NCBI RefSeq assembly: GCF_003248455.1
Contig: NZ_QFNM01000051.1
Span: forward strand, 1-16,853
Length of the DNA: 16,853 nt
Reading direction: 5' to 3'
Source of the DNA: Brevundimonas sp.
Lineage (GTDB): Bacteria; Pseudomonadota; Alphaproteobacteria; Caulobacterales; Caulobacteraceae
This document shows, in pieces, positions 1-6,722 of this stretch (positions are counted from its first letter, which is position 1; every line of letters begins with the position of its first letter). The notes under the pieces were generated by a model. The model had not been told where the DNA came from. It saw only the letters and a list, made by a program, of their open reading frames with translations, and searched no databases. Made by a program: the position numbers and the translations under genes.

Positions 1-1
1 C

Positions 2-151
2 GGCAAGTTCGTCGAGCTGGCCGACACCATCCGCAGCTTCAAGGGCATCGTCGCCGGTGAATACGACCACCTGCCGGAAGCCGCCTTCTACATGGTCGGC
101 GCCATCGAGGAAGCCGTCGCCAAGGCCGAGAAGATGGCGGCGGACGCCTGA
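2..151 (+). CDS. atpD: ATP synthase F1 subunit beta, C-terminal end (partial)
   Basis: The last 49 codons of a gene that enters from the left edge. The visible protein has the conserved C-terminus of the F1 beta subunit: a GKFVELADTI stretch, then FKGIVAGEYD, then the HLPEAAFYMVG motif, ending in an Ala/Lys/Glu-rich helix before TGA at 149-151. The beta subunit carries the catalytic nucleotide sites of the F1 head and makes ATP from ADP and phosphate using rotation driven by the proton gradient at the inner membrane. The nucleotide-binding domain lies outside the window. The next gene, atpC, starts 2 bp after the stop, the usual end of the atp operon. Identification is firm although only about a tenth of the protein is seen. 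Confidence 0.95.
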   Translation, partial: GKFVELADTIRSFKGIVAGEYDHLPEAAFYMVGAIEEAVAKAEKMAADA

Positions 152-153
152 TC

Positions 154-423
154 ATGGCTGGCAAGCTGAACTTCTCCCTCGTCTCGCCGGAACGCGAGGT
201 CTTTTCGGGCCTGGTGGACCAGGTGGATGCGCCGGGCGTCGAGGGCGACTTCGGCGTTCTGCCGGACCATGCGCCCTTCATGACCGCCCTGCGCGAAGGC
301 CTTGTCACGGTCTATGACGGCGGGGCCAAGACCCAGTACGACGTCCACGGCGGCTTCGCCGACGTCAACGGCGATGGCCTGACCATCCTGGCCGAACAGG
401 CGACCGAGGTCGCGGCGGGCTGA
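154..423 (+). CDS. atpC: ATP synthase F1 subunit epsilon, short form
   Basis: An 89-residue epsilon subunit. It opens with KLNFSLVSPEREVF, typical of the N-terminal beta-sandwich, and carries the GDFGVLPDHAPF motif (about residues 31-42) that contacts gamma and the c-ring, then a VHGGFADVNGDGLTILAE strand pair. It links the central stalk to the c-ring. The protein stops directly after the beta-sandwich: the C-terminal two-helix domain that inhibits ATP hydrolysis in E. coli epsilon (about 135-140 residues in total) is absent. Short epsilons of this kind occur in alphaproteobacteria, where, as established for Paracoccus and relatives, the zeta subunit can take over inhibition. The start is 2 bp after the atpD stop with only a weak ribosome binding site, suggesting translational coupling. 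A hairpin terminator follows. Confidence 0.95.
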   Translation: MAGKLNFSLVSPEREVFSGLVDQVDAPGVEGDFGVLPDHAPFMTALREGLVTVYDGGAKTQYDVHGGFADVNGDGLTILAEQATEVAAG

Positions 424-446
424 CCGCTCAGGGATCGAACAGATCG

Positions 447-476
447 AGGCCTCCTGTTTCGGCGGGAGGCCTTTTT
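447..476 (+). terminator. Rho-independent terminator of the atp operon
   Basis: A perfect 8-bp stem, AGGCCTCC (447-454) with GGAGGCCT (465-472), closes a 10-nt loop and runs into TTTTT (472-476). It begins 24 bp after the atpC stop and ends 30 bp before the next start, so it should separate the ATP synthase transcript from the hydrolase gene. Confidence 0.85.
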
Positions 477-506
477 CGTGGGCGCCGGGCGCGCTAGGAC
501 CAGCCC

Positions 507-1640
507 ATGACCGATCCCATCGACATTCATGGCGTCTGCGCTTCCGGTTTCGAAGCCGTGCGCGAGGCGTTCGCCGCCAACTTCACCGACGCGCCCGAGG
601 GGCTGGACGAGCAGGCGGCGCGGTTCAGCGTGGTGGTCGCTGGCGAGGCGGTCGTGGATCTGTGGGCCGGATGGGCCGATACGGCGAAGACGACGCCGTT
701 TGCCGACACGACGCTGACCCCGGTCTTTTCGACCGGCAAGGCGGTGATGGCGATCCTGATGGCGACGGCGGTCGAGGCGGGACAGCTTGATTACGACCAG
801 ACGGTCGCGTCGCTATGGCCCGCCTTCGGGGCGGCGGGAAAGCAGGACGTGACGGTGGCCCAGCTGATGAGCCACCAGGCGGGGCTGGCGGGCTTTTCCG
901 AGGCGGCGGAGCCGTCGATCTGGTTCGACGCGGACGCCGTGCTGGCGCGGCTGGCGGCCCAGGCGCCGATGTGGGCGCCGGGAACGGCCTCCGGCTATCA
1001 TCCGGTCACGGTCGGCTATCTGGCCAACGAGATCTATCGCCGGGCGACCGGGCGGACGATGGGCCAGGCGCTGCGACAGGATTTCCCGGAACTGGACCTG
1101 TGGATCGGCCTTCCCGAGAGCGAACATGGCCGGGTCGCCCAGATGAGGAAGCCGACGGCGGCGCCGAACCTGGGGACCATCGACCCGATCAAACAGGCCG
1201 CCTTCCTGGATCGCGGCTCGGCGCCCGGCGGGCGGGGCTCGGCCGAGTGGCGCAAGATGGAGATCCCCTCGGCCAACCTGCATGGCGCGGCGCTGGGGCT
1301 GGCGCGGATGCTGGGCGTGGTCGCCGACGGCGGCGCGCTCGACGGGCGGTCGGTGCTGTCGGCGGGGACGCTGGCGCAGTTGACGCGCGAACGCATCCAC
1401 GGGCCGGACAAGGTGCTGCCCTATACGATCAGCTGGGCGGCGGGTCTGATGCGCAACGACGGTCTGAACGTCTTCGGGCCGGGCGCGGCGGTCGGCCATT
1501 ACGGCTGGGGCGGCTCGATGGCCATGGCCGACCCGTCGCGCCGGCTGTCGGCCGCCTATGTGATGACGCGCCAGTCGCCGCACCTGATCGGCGACCCCCG
1601 GCCCCGGCGTCTGCTGCAGGCGCTGTACGCCGCGCTTTAG
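507..1640 (+). CDS. Serine hydrolase, beta-lactamase/class C (EstB-type) family
   Basis: A 377-residue protein of the serine beta-lactamase/penicillin-binding-protein fold, closest in layout to EstB-like esterases. Visible motifs: the SxxK nucleophile motif STGK at residues 75-78, the Tyr-containing second motif GYHPVTVG with Tyr164, and the third motif HYGWGG at 331-336 in place of KTG. The YHPxT and HxGWGG forms are typical of the esterase/hydrolase branch rather than of true beta-lactamases. No signal peptide is seen, so it is probably cytoplasmic, again arguing against an antibiotic-degrading enzyme. AGGA at 496-499 precedes ATG 507. The physiological ester or amide substrate cannot be told from sequence. 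It converges on rarD with a 14-bp gap and no obvious terminator between them. Confidence 0.88.
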   Translation: MTDPIDIHGVCASGFEAVREAFAANFTDAPEGLDEQAARFSVVVAGEAVVDLWAGWADTAKTTPFADTTLTPVFSTGKAVMAILMATAVEAGQLDYDQTVASLWPAFGAAGKQDVTVAQLMSHQAGLAGFSEAAEPSIWFDADAVLARLAAQAPMWAPGTASGYHPVTVGYLANEIYRRATGRTMGQALRQDFPELDLWIGLPESEHGRVAQMRKPTAAPNLGTIDPIKQAAFLDRGSAPGGRGSAEWRKMEIPSANLHGAALGLARMLGVVADGGALDGRSVLSAGTLAQLTRERIHGPDKVLPYTISWAAGLMRNDGLNVFGPGAAVGHYGWGGSMAMADPSRRLSAAYVMTRQSPHLIGDPRPRRLLQALYAAL

Positions 1641-1654
1641 ATGTCCCGGCGCGG

Positions 1655-2584
1655 CTAGACCGTCTCGGACAGGACCACCGCCCGCTTGGCGGCGCGCGAG
1701 CGGTTGAGGGCGCCCAGGGCGAAGACGCCGGCCCCGGCCCAGATGAAGACGAAGGAGACGATCCTGAGCGGGGTCAGGGCCTCGCCCGCCCAGACGCCGC
1801 AGGCGAATTGCAGCGTCGGCGCCAGGAACTGGATGAAGCCCACGGTCGACAGGGGCAGGCGTCGCGCCGACCAGGCGAACAGGACCAGGGGGATGACGGT
1901 CGCCGGGCCGTTGATCAGCGCCCACGCCAGGCTGGACGGCGAGGAAAAACCCTCCGCCTGGCCATGCGTCGCCAGCCAGGCCAGGAAGACCGCGCCGATG
2001 GGCAGGAGCACCAGGCATTCGACGAACAGCCCCGTCTGGGCCGAGGCCGGCACGCGCTTGCGGATCACCGCATAGGCGCAGAAGGTGACGGCCAGGGTCA
2101 GGCCGATGAGCGGCGCATGGCCCAGCGCCACGGTCTGGACGGCCACGCCGACGACGGCCAGGGCGATGGCGACGGCGCTCCAGCGGTCGATCTTTTCGCG
2201 GAACAGCACCGCCCCCGCCGCCATGTTCAGCAGGGGGTTGATGTAATAGCCCAGGCTGGCCTCCAGCGTCGCATGATGGGTGGTGGCGACGACGTAGAGG
2301 CTCCAGTTCGTGCCGATCAGCAGCGCCGAGAACGCCAGCCAGGCGAAGGTGCGCGGATTGGCCAGGACCTGGCGCGCCTCGCCCCACTGGCCCGCCAGCA
2401 GCAGCACCGCCCCGGCGACGAAGACCGACCAGACCGCCCGGTGGGCCAGGATTTCGGGCGCGCCGAAGCCGTGGGCCGCCATGGCCATGAACAGCAGCGG
2501 CAGCAGGCCCCACAGGGTGTAGCAGGCGACGGCCGTCCCGACGGCGCGGGGATCGGCGGGGGCGGTGGCCGTGGCGGGGGTCAT
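1655..2584 (-). CDS. rarD: EamA-family transporter, RarD type
   Basis: A 309-residue polytopic membrane protein with about ten hydrophobic helices in two EamA repeats. RarD-type hallmarks are visible: CYTLWGLLPL in the first helix, the AHRAVWS motif after it, IGTNWSLYVV in the middle of the first repeat, SLGYYINPL, and FIQFLAPTLQF in the second repeat. RarD is named after chloramphenicol sensitivity in Pseudomonas, but the substrate of the family is not established; drug/metabolite export is the general assumption. On the minus strand AAGGGAC lies 9 nt before the ATG at 2584. A perfect palindrome GACACGTGTC (2585-2594) touches the start codon. The gene stands alone, with a palindromic repeat upstream of it. 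Confidence 0.88.
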   Translation of the reverse strand: MTPATATAPADPRAVGTAVACYTLWGLLPLLFMAMAAHGFGAPEILAHRAVWSVFVAGAVLLLAGQWGEARQVLANPRTFAWLAFSALLIGTNWSLYVVATTHHATLEASLGYYINPLLNMAAGAVLFREKIDRWSAVAIALAVVGVAVQTVALGHAPLIGLTLAVTFCAYAVIRKRVPASAQTGLFVECLVLLPIGAVFLAWLATHGQAEGFSSPSSLAWALINGPATVIPLVLFAWSARRLPLSTVGFIQFLAPTLQFACGVWAGEALTPLRIVSFVFIWAGAGVFALGALNRSRAAKRAVVLSETV

Positions 2585-2623
2585 GACACGTGTCCCTTGC
2601 TGTCGTCCGCGTGACCTTCTTCT

Positions 2624-2796
2624 TTCGTCATCCTCCGGGGAGCGGAGCGAGACCGGGGGGACCCAGCGGCGCCGAAGGCGAAATCTTTCCGCAGCAAGAG
2701 GCTTGAAAAGCCGGGCCGCGACAGGTTCGCGCTCACGCGCGCCGCTGGGGCTCCCGGTCTGCGCTGCGAAGGCGCGGCTTGCCGGAGGATGACGAA
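2624..2796. repeat. Palindromic intergenic repeat, copy A (173 bp)
   Basis: Bounded by perfect 15-bp inverted ends, TTCGTCATCCTCCGG (2624-2638) and CCGGAGGATGACGAA (2782-2796). A second, imperfect inverted pair lies inside: about 2651-2673 (AGACCGGG... then CCCAGCGGCGC) against about 2739-2760 (GCGCCGCTGGGG... then CCGGTCT). A core at 2661-2692 matches 15817-15848 of copy C at 31 of 32 bases, and both copies share a GCGACAGGTT-like patch further in. It lies upstream of rarD, with its right end 8 bp from the asd stop codon. No gene is visible between 2585 and 2804. Folded RNA from it could terminate or stabilise the asd transcript (inference). Confidence 0.85.
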
Positions 2797-2804
2797 GTCG
2801 AAAA

Positions 2805-3851
2805 TCACACGGTGATCGACCGATATCCCGACGACGACTTGATCACGCCCGTCTCGTCCAGAAGCTGGGCGATCTGGACCGCGTTCAGGGCCGCGCCCTT
2901 GCGCAGGTTGTCGGACACGACCCAGAAGCTGAGGCCGTTCTCGACCGTCGGGTCCTTGCGGATGCGGCTGACATAGACGGCGAACTCGCCGGCCGCGTCG
3001 ACCGGGGTGATATAGCCGTCGTGTTCCTGCTTATCGACCACCAGCACGCCGGGCGCCTCGCGCAGGAGGGCGCGGGCCTCGTCGGGTTCGATGGGGCGGT
3101 CGAACTCGACCGTCACGGCCTCCGAATGGCCGACGAAGACCGGCACGCGCACGCAGGTCACGGTCAGCTTGATCGACGGGTCCAGCATCTTGTGGGTCTC
3201 GTCCCACATCTTCTGCTCCTCGTCGGTGGAGCCGTCCTCGTTGAACGAACCGATGTAGGGGATGACGTTGAAGGCGATCTGCTTGGGGAACTTCTTGGGC
3301 GTGGCGTCGCCCAGGCCGTAGATGGCCTTGGTCTGGTTCCACAGCTCGTCCATGCCTTCCTTGCCGGCGCCGGAGACCGACTGATAGGTCGAGACCACGA
3401 CCCGCTTGATCCTGGCCGCGTCGTGCAGCGGCTTCAGCGCCACGACCAGCTGGGCGGTCGAGCAGTTGGGGTTGGCGATGATGTTCTTCTTCTTCGCGTC
3501 CTTGACCGCGTCGGGGTTCACCTCGGGCACGATCAGCGGCACGTCCGCGTCCTTGCGGAAGGCCGAGGAGTTGTCGATGACGATGGGGCCGGCCTTGCCG
3601 ATCCTTTCCGACCATTCGCGCGACACCGCGCCGCCGGCGGACATCAGGACGATGTCGACGGATGCGAAGTCGAACTGTTCGATGTCCTGGCATTTGACGG
3701 TCTTGTCGCCGAACGAGACCTCGACCCCCTTGGACTTGCGCGAGGCGATGGCGTGGATTTCGTCGACGGGGAATTCGACCTCTTCCAGGATGTTCAGCAT
3801 CTCACGGCCCACATTGCCCGTGGCCCCGACGATGGCGACGCGATAACCCAT
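2805..3851 (-). CDS. asd: Aspartate-semialdehyde dehydrogenase
   Basis: Reduces beta-aspartyl phosphate to aspartate semialdehyde with NADPH, the branch point to lysine/diaminopimelate, threonine and methionine. The 348-residue protein starts MGYRVAIVGATGNVG, whose GATGNVG (9-15) is the dinucleotide-binding loop. The catalytic Cys130 lies in NPNCSTAQ, Gln157 in STYQSVSGAG, and the RVPVFVGHSEAV segment carries the substrate-binding Arg and active-site His (about 235 and 242). Length fits the family. The frame is open up to 3932, but I chose ATG 3851 because homologues start here and AAGGAC (plus-strand 3861-3866) lies 9 nt upstream on the minus strand; the 27 extra codons do not look like this family. 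Divergent from the ZapE-type ATPase gene. Confidence 0.96.
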   Translation of the reverse strand: MGYRVAIVGATGNVGREMLNILEEVEFPVDEIHAIASRKSKGVEVSFGDKTVKCQDIEQFDFASVDIVLMSAGGAVSREWSERIGKAGPIVIDNSSAFRKDADVPLIVPEVNPDAVKDAKKKNIIANPNCSTAQLVVALKPLHDAARIKRVVVSTYQSVSGAGKEGMDELWNQTKAIYGLGDATPKKFPKQIAFNVIPYIGSFNEDGSTDEEQKMWDETHKMLDPSIKLTVTCVRVPVFVGHSEAVTVEFDRPIEPDEARALLREAPGVLVVDKQEHDGYITPVDAAGEFAVYVSRIRKDPTVENGLSFWVVSDNLRKGAALNAVQIAQLLDETGVIKSSSGYRSITV

Positions 3852-3994
3852 TTTTTCGTTGTCCTTCGGACGCGCTACCGCTCGACCCGCGGGGTCTCGC
3901 TGCTTGAGCGCGGATTGTGGTGTGGTGTGCAATTAGGCGTTCGCAGCCGCGAAGCAATCGCTTTTCGCTGGAGGGACCGTTAAGCAACGCTCCC
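3852..3994. promoter_or_regulatory. Divergent intergenic region between asd and zapE
   Basis: 143 bp between two start codons that read away from each other, so it must hold the promoters of both genes. The asd ribosome binding site is at 3861-3866 (minus strand). GGAGGGA at 3970-3976 is the likely ribosome binding site of the ATPase gene, although 19 nt from its ATG is longer than usual. I cannot place confident -35/-10 boxes. Confidence 0.5.
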
Positions 3995-5101
3995 ATGACC
4001 TCCCGCATCCGCAACGCCTACGACATCCGAGTGGAAGAGGGGGTGCTGACGCCCGATCCGGCGCAGGAAAGCGTCATCGCGGCGCTGGAGCGGCTGGAGA
4101 CCGACCTGGCGAAAAAGCCCGGCCTGTTCGGCAAGGCGCCGGAGGTGCGGGGGATCTATCTCTATGGTCCGCCGGGACGCGGCAAGTCGATGCTGATGGA
4201 CCTGTTCTATTCGGCGACGCCGGAGCCGCGAAAGGTCCGCGCCCACTTCCACGCCTTCATGGCCCGCATCCACGACCTGGTGCGCCAATGGCGCGAGGGG
4301 GATGCGAAGACGAGGAAGGCCGTGTTCGGAACACAGCACTCTCGCAAGGGGGGCGACGATCCCATTCCGCCCGTCGCCAGGCTGATCGCGTCCGAGGCGC
4401 GGCTGCTGTGTTTCGACGAGTTGCAGGTGACGGACATCGCCGACGCCATGATCCTGGGCCGCCTGTTCGAGGCCCTGTTCGAGGATCGGGTGGTGCTGGC
4501 CATCACCTCGAACCGCGCGCCGGAGGACCTGTACAAGAACGGCGTCAATCGCCAGCTGTTCACCCCGTTCATCGACATCATCCGCGAGCGGTGCGAGGTG
4601 GTGCCGACGGCCGGGGCGCGCGACTGGCGGCTGGACCGGATGACCTCGGCCCAGGTCTGGCACACGCCCGACGACCGGGCGGGGTTCGAGGACCTGTGGC
4701 GCGAACTGAAGGGCGGGGAGCCGGAGGAGCCCGCGCACCTGACCGTCCTGGGCCGCGACGTGAAGATCGAGCGCACGGTCGGGTCCATGGCGCGCGCGAC
4801 GTTCGCGGAACTGTGCGCCAGACCCCTGGGGCCGCAGGACTATCTGGCCGTCGCCCAGAGGTTCCACACCCTGTTTCTGGAGGACGTGCCGATCCTGAGC
4901 TCGGCCAACCACCACGAGGCGCGGCGGCTGGTGACGCTGGTGGACGCCCTTTACGAGGCCAAGACCCGGCTGATCGTCCTGGCGGCGGCCCGCCCCGAGG
5001 CGCTCTACACCGAGGGGGTGGGGGCGTTCGAGTTCGAACGCACCGTTTCCCGCTTCAACGAGATGCAGAGCAAGGACTGGCTGGCGCACGTCCGGGATTA
5101 G
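3995..5101 (+). CDS. zapE: AFG1-like ATPase / cell division protein ZapE
   Basis: A 368-residue P-loop ATPase of the AFG1/ZapE family. Walker A is GPPGRGKS at 58-65, Walker B is LLCFDE at 137-142 followed by the family signature LQVTDIADAM, and the TSNRAPEDLYKNG stretch (171-183) is the sensor region. In E. coli ZapE associates with the division ring and destabilises FtsZ filaments; eukaryotic AFG1/LACE1 works in mitochondrial protein quality control, so the exact role here is inferred. ATG 3995 is chosen because homologues begin near TSRIRNAYD and the upstream codons (frame open to 3917) run into the asd promoter region. GGAGGGA lies 19 nt upstream, so an upstream start cannot be fully excluded. 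Its 3' end faces mdh across a shared hairpin. Confidence 0.9.
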   Translation: MTSRIRNAYDIRVEEGVLTPDPAQESVIAALERLETDLAKKPGLFGKAPEVRGIYLYGPPGRGKSMLMDLFYSATPEPRKVRAHFHAFMARIHDLVRQWREGDAKTRKAVFGTQHSRKGGDDPIPPVARLIASEARLLCFDELQVTDIADAMILGRLFEALFEDRVVLAITSNRAPEDLYKNGVNRQLFTPFIDIIRERCEVVPTAGARDWRLDRMTSAQVWHTPDDRAGFEDLWRELKGGEPEEPAHLTVLGRDVKIERTVGSMARATFAELCARPLGPQDYLAVAQRFHTLFLEDVPILSSANHHEARRLVTLVDALYEAKTRLIVLAAARPEALYTEGVGAFEFERTVSRFNEMQSKDWLAHVRD

Positions 5102-5134
5102 GTTTCCCTCTCCTGCGGGGAAGGGAAAAAGAAT

Positions 5135-5164
5135 AAGGGCCTGCGGAGCGATCCGCAGGCCCTT
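5135..5164. terminator. Bidirectional hairpin terminator between zapE and mdh
   Basis: A perfect 12-bp inverted repeat, AAGGGCCTGCGG (5135-5146) with CCGCAGGCCCTT (5153-5164), around a 6-nt loop. On the minus strand the stem is followed by TTATTCTTTTTC, a good U-rich tail for mdh; on the plus strand only CTTCGTC follows, so termination of zapE may be weaker. A smaller imperfect hairpin (TTCCC... against GGGAA, about 5103-5128) lies closer to the zapE stop. Confidence 0.85.
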
Positions 5165-5186
5165 CGTCATCAGATGGAGGCGTGGC

Positions 5187-6064
5187 TTAGGCCAGCGAGG
5201 AATCGATGTCCTTGCAGGCCTGCAGCAGGCCCTGGACCGAGGCGACGGACTTTTCGAACATCGCCTTTTCCTCGTCGTTGGTGGTGAACTCGACCACCTT
5301 CTCGACGCCGGCGGCGCCGATCAGGGCCGGGACGCCGACGTAGAGGTCCGACAGGCCGTATTCGCCCGACAGCCAGACGGCGCAGGGCAGGACGCGCTTC
5401 TGGTCCAGCAGATAGGACTTGGCCATGGCGATGGCCGATTCAGCCGGGGCGTAGAAGGCCGAGCCGGTCTTCAGCAGGGCCACGATCTCGCCGCCGCCCT
5501 TCCTGGTGCGCTCGACGATGGCGTCCAGGTCGGCTTGCGACAGGAAGCCGGCGGCGACGGCGTCCGGCAGGGGCAGGCCGCCGACGGTCGAGTGGCGCAC
5601 CATCGGCACCATGTCGTCGCCGTGGCCGCCCAGGGTCCAGGCATGGATGTCCTGAACCGACACGCCGGTCTTTTCGGCCAGGAAGTAGGCGAAGCGGGCG
5701 CTGTCCAGCACGCCGGCCATGCCGACGACCTTCTCCTTGGGGAGCCCTGAGAACTTCTGCAGGGCCCAGACCATGGCGTCGAGCGGGTTGGTGATGCAGA
5801 TGACGAAGGCGTCGGGGGCGTGGGCCTTGATGCCTTCGCCCACGGCCTTCATGACCTTCAGATTGATGCCGATCAGGTCGTCGCGGCTCATGCCCGGCTT
5901 GCGCGGCACGCCGGCGGTGACGATGCAGACGTCGGCGCCCGCGATGTCGGCGTAGCGGCGATGTCGAACAGGATCACGTCGCCCAGGGCTTCGCGCGCGG
6001 CCACATGGGCCAGGGTTCCGCCGATCATGCCGGCGCCGATGAGGGCGATCTTCGCGCGAGCCAT
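5187..6064 (-). pseudogene. mdh: Malate dehydrogenase, disrupted by an out-of-frame internal deletion
   Basis: NAD-dependent malate dehydrogenase (malate to oxaloacetate, TCA cycle), in two frames. ATG 6064, with GGAGA upstream, begins MARAKIALIGAGMIGG, the Rossmann glycine loop, and runs in frame to the NAD-binding FDIA (residues 33-36). The sequence then jumps to YADIAGADVCIVTAGVPRKPG in another frame, which continues cleanly to the stop at 5187. The downstream part keeps the family motifs: PRKPGMSRDD, CITNPLDAM, and the catalytic His in LGGHGDDM. From ATG to the codon for Val81 (5909) there are 155 bp, whereas a usual 320-residue protein needs 240, so 85 bp (28 codons plus 1) appear lost near 5955-5957. 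Translation from 6064 ends at 5888-5890 after 58 residues; an ATG at 5891 overlaps that stop (ATGA). A working enzyme is not expected. An assembly or sequencing error is the main alternative. Confidence 0.85.
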
Positions 6065-6172
6065 GGATGTCTCCGTTTATTGCGTGTGCGAAATGGGGAT
6101 TAATCGTGCGGGCGGTCTAGACCCGCAAAGGCGGCGCTGCAAGGCTGGGGGAACCCTGTCGCGGAGGCCCCC
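6065..6172. promoter_or_regulatory. Divergent promoter region between mdh and the HIT gene
   Basis: 108 bp between two divergent starts. GGAGA just inside the left edge (minus strand) serves mdh; GGAGG at 6163-6167 serves the HIT gene with 5-nt spacing. A perfect 10-bp palindrome GGTCTAGACC lies at 6114-6123; its CTAGAC half resembles the Caulobacter housekeeping -10 element (GCTANAWC), with TTAATCG about 10 bp upstream as a possible weak -35. Promoter placement is inference. Confidence 0.4.
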
Positions 6173-6574
6173 ATGACCGACTTTCGTCCAGACCCGGCCT
6201 TCGACGCCGGATCGGTCCCCGCCGCCGAATGGCCGCTGTGCCATGTGCGGCTACAAGACGACGCCCGCTTTCCCTGGCTGATCCTGATCCCGCGCGTCGA
6301 GGGGGCGGTGGAGCTGGAGGATCTCGGCGTCGGTCAGCGGGCCATGCTGATGGCGGAGACGGTGCGCGCCGGGGCGCTGGCGCGGCGGCTGGGCGAGGTC
6401 GAGAAGCTGAACGTCGGGGCCATCGGAAACGTGACGGCGCAACTGCACGTGCATGTCGTGGGGCGCCGTCGCGACGACGCCCTGTGGCCCGATCCGGTCT
6501 GGGGCCGAGGGCCGGCGGTTCCCTATGAGGACGATGAACGGATGCGGCTGCTGGGCGTGATCGCGGGCGGCTGA
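6173..6574 (+). CDS. HIT family protein (nucleotide phosphoramidase/hydrolase-like)
   Basis: A 133-residue histidine-triad protein. The HIT motif reads QLHVHVVG at 90-97: the first histidine of the usual HxHxHxx is Gln, while the central His92 (the nucleophile that forms the nucleotidyl intermediate in the family) and His94 remain. Other family features are the PWLILIPR strand (34-41) and the LNVGAIGNVTAQLHVH core. The C-terminal part RRRDDALWPDPVWG is, as I recall, typical of a proteobacterial subgroup annotated as HIT or diadenosine-tetraphosphate hydrolase-like. The substrate is presumably a nucleoside phosphoramidate or dinucleotide. ATG 6173 has a strong GGAGG 5 nt upstream. It converges on the aldo/keto reductase, with repeat copy B filling the gap. 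Confidence 0.88.
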   Translation: MTDFRPDPAFDAGSVPAAEWPLCHVRLQDDARFPWLILIPRVEGAVELEDLGVGQRAMLMAETVRAGALARRLGEVEKLNVGAIGNVTAQLHVHVVGRRRDDALWPDPVWGRGPAVPYEDDERMRLLGVIAGG

Positions 6575-6585
6575 TCCGCCGCCGT

Positions 6586-6714
6586 ATCGTCTTTCCGGGG
6601 CCGCGCGAAGCGAGGAACCCGGAACCCAAGACCGCCGCACGGTCGGCGATTCATTCTGTCGGCGATGCCTTCCTGGGTTCCGGGTTCGTCCTGCGGACGC
6701 CCCGGAATGACGAT
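6586..6714. repeat. Palindromic intergenic repeat, copy B (short, 129 bp)
   Basis: Inverted ends ATCGTCTTTCCGGGGC (6586-6601) and GCCCCGGAATGACGAT (6699-6714) pair at 15 of 16 bases. A perfect internal inverted pair is GAACCCGGAACCCA (6615-6628) with TGGGTTCCGGGTTC (6674-6687), the same nested plan and near-identical words as copy C. It lacks the long conserved core of copies A and C. It fills the space between two convergent genes, starting 12 bp after the HIT stop and ending 8 bp before the reductase stop, and could serve as a bidirectional terminator (inference). Confidence 0.85.
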
Positions 6715-6722
6715 CGCGGTTC

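Noticed and set aside
507..1640. Antibiotic beta-lactamase
   Set aside because: No signal peptide, and the motifs (YHP, HYGWGG) are those of the esterase-like branch.
813..2614. Long open frames on both strands over the serine hydrolase and rarD
   Set aside because: Arg/Gly/Ala-rich shadow translations without family motifs; the real genes in this stretch show clear catalytic and membrane motifs.
3852..3932. 27-codon N-terminal extension of Asd from 3932
   Set aside because: A good ribosome binding site sits at the family-standard start at 3851 and the extension matches nothing in the family.
3021..3983. 320-codon plus-strand frame opposite asd
   Set aside because: Antisense to conserved asd codons, with Asp/Val/Gly/His-rich composition typical of a mirrored high-GC gene.
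5888..5966. Programmed ribosomal frameshift in mdh
   Set aside because: About 28 conserved residues are absent, so no single slip restores the protein; no slippery sequence is visible.
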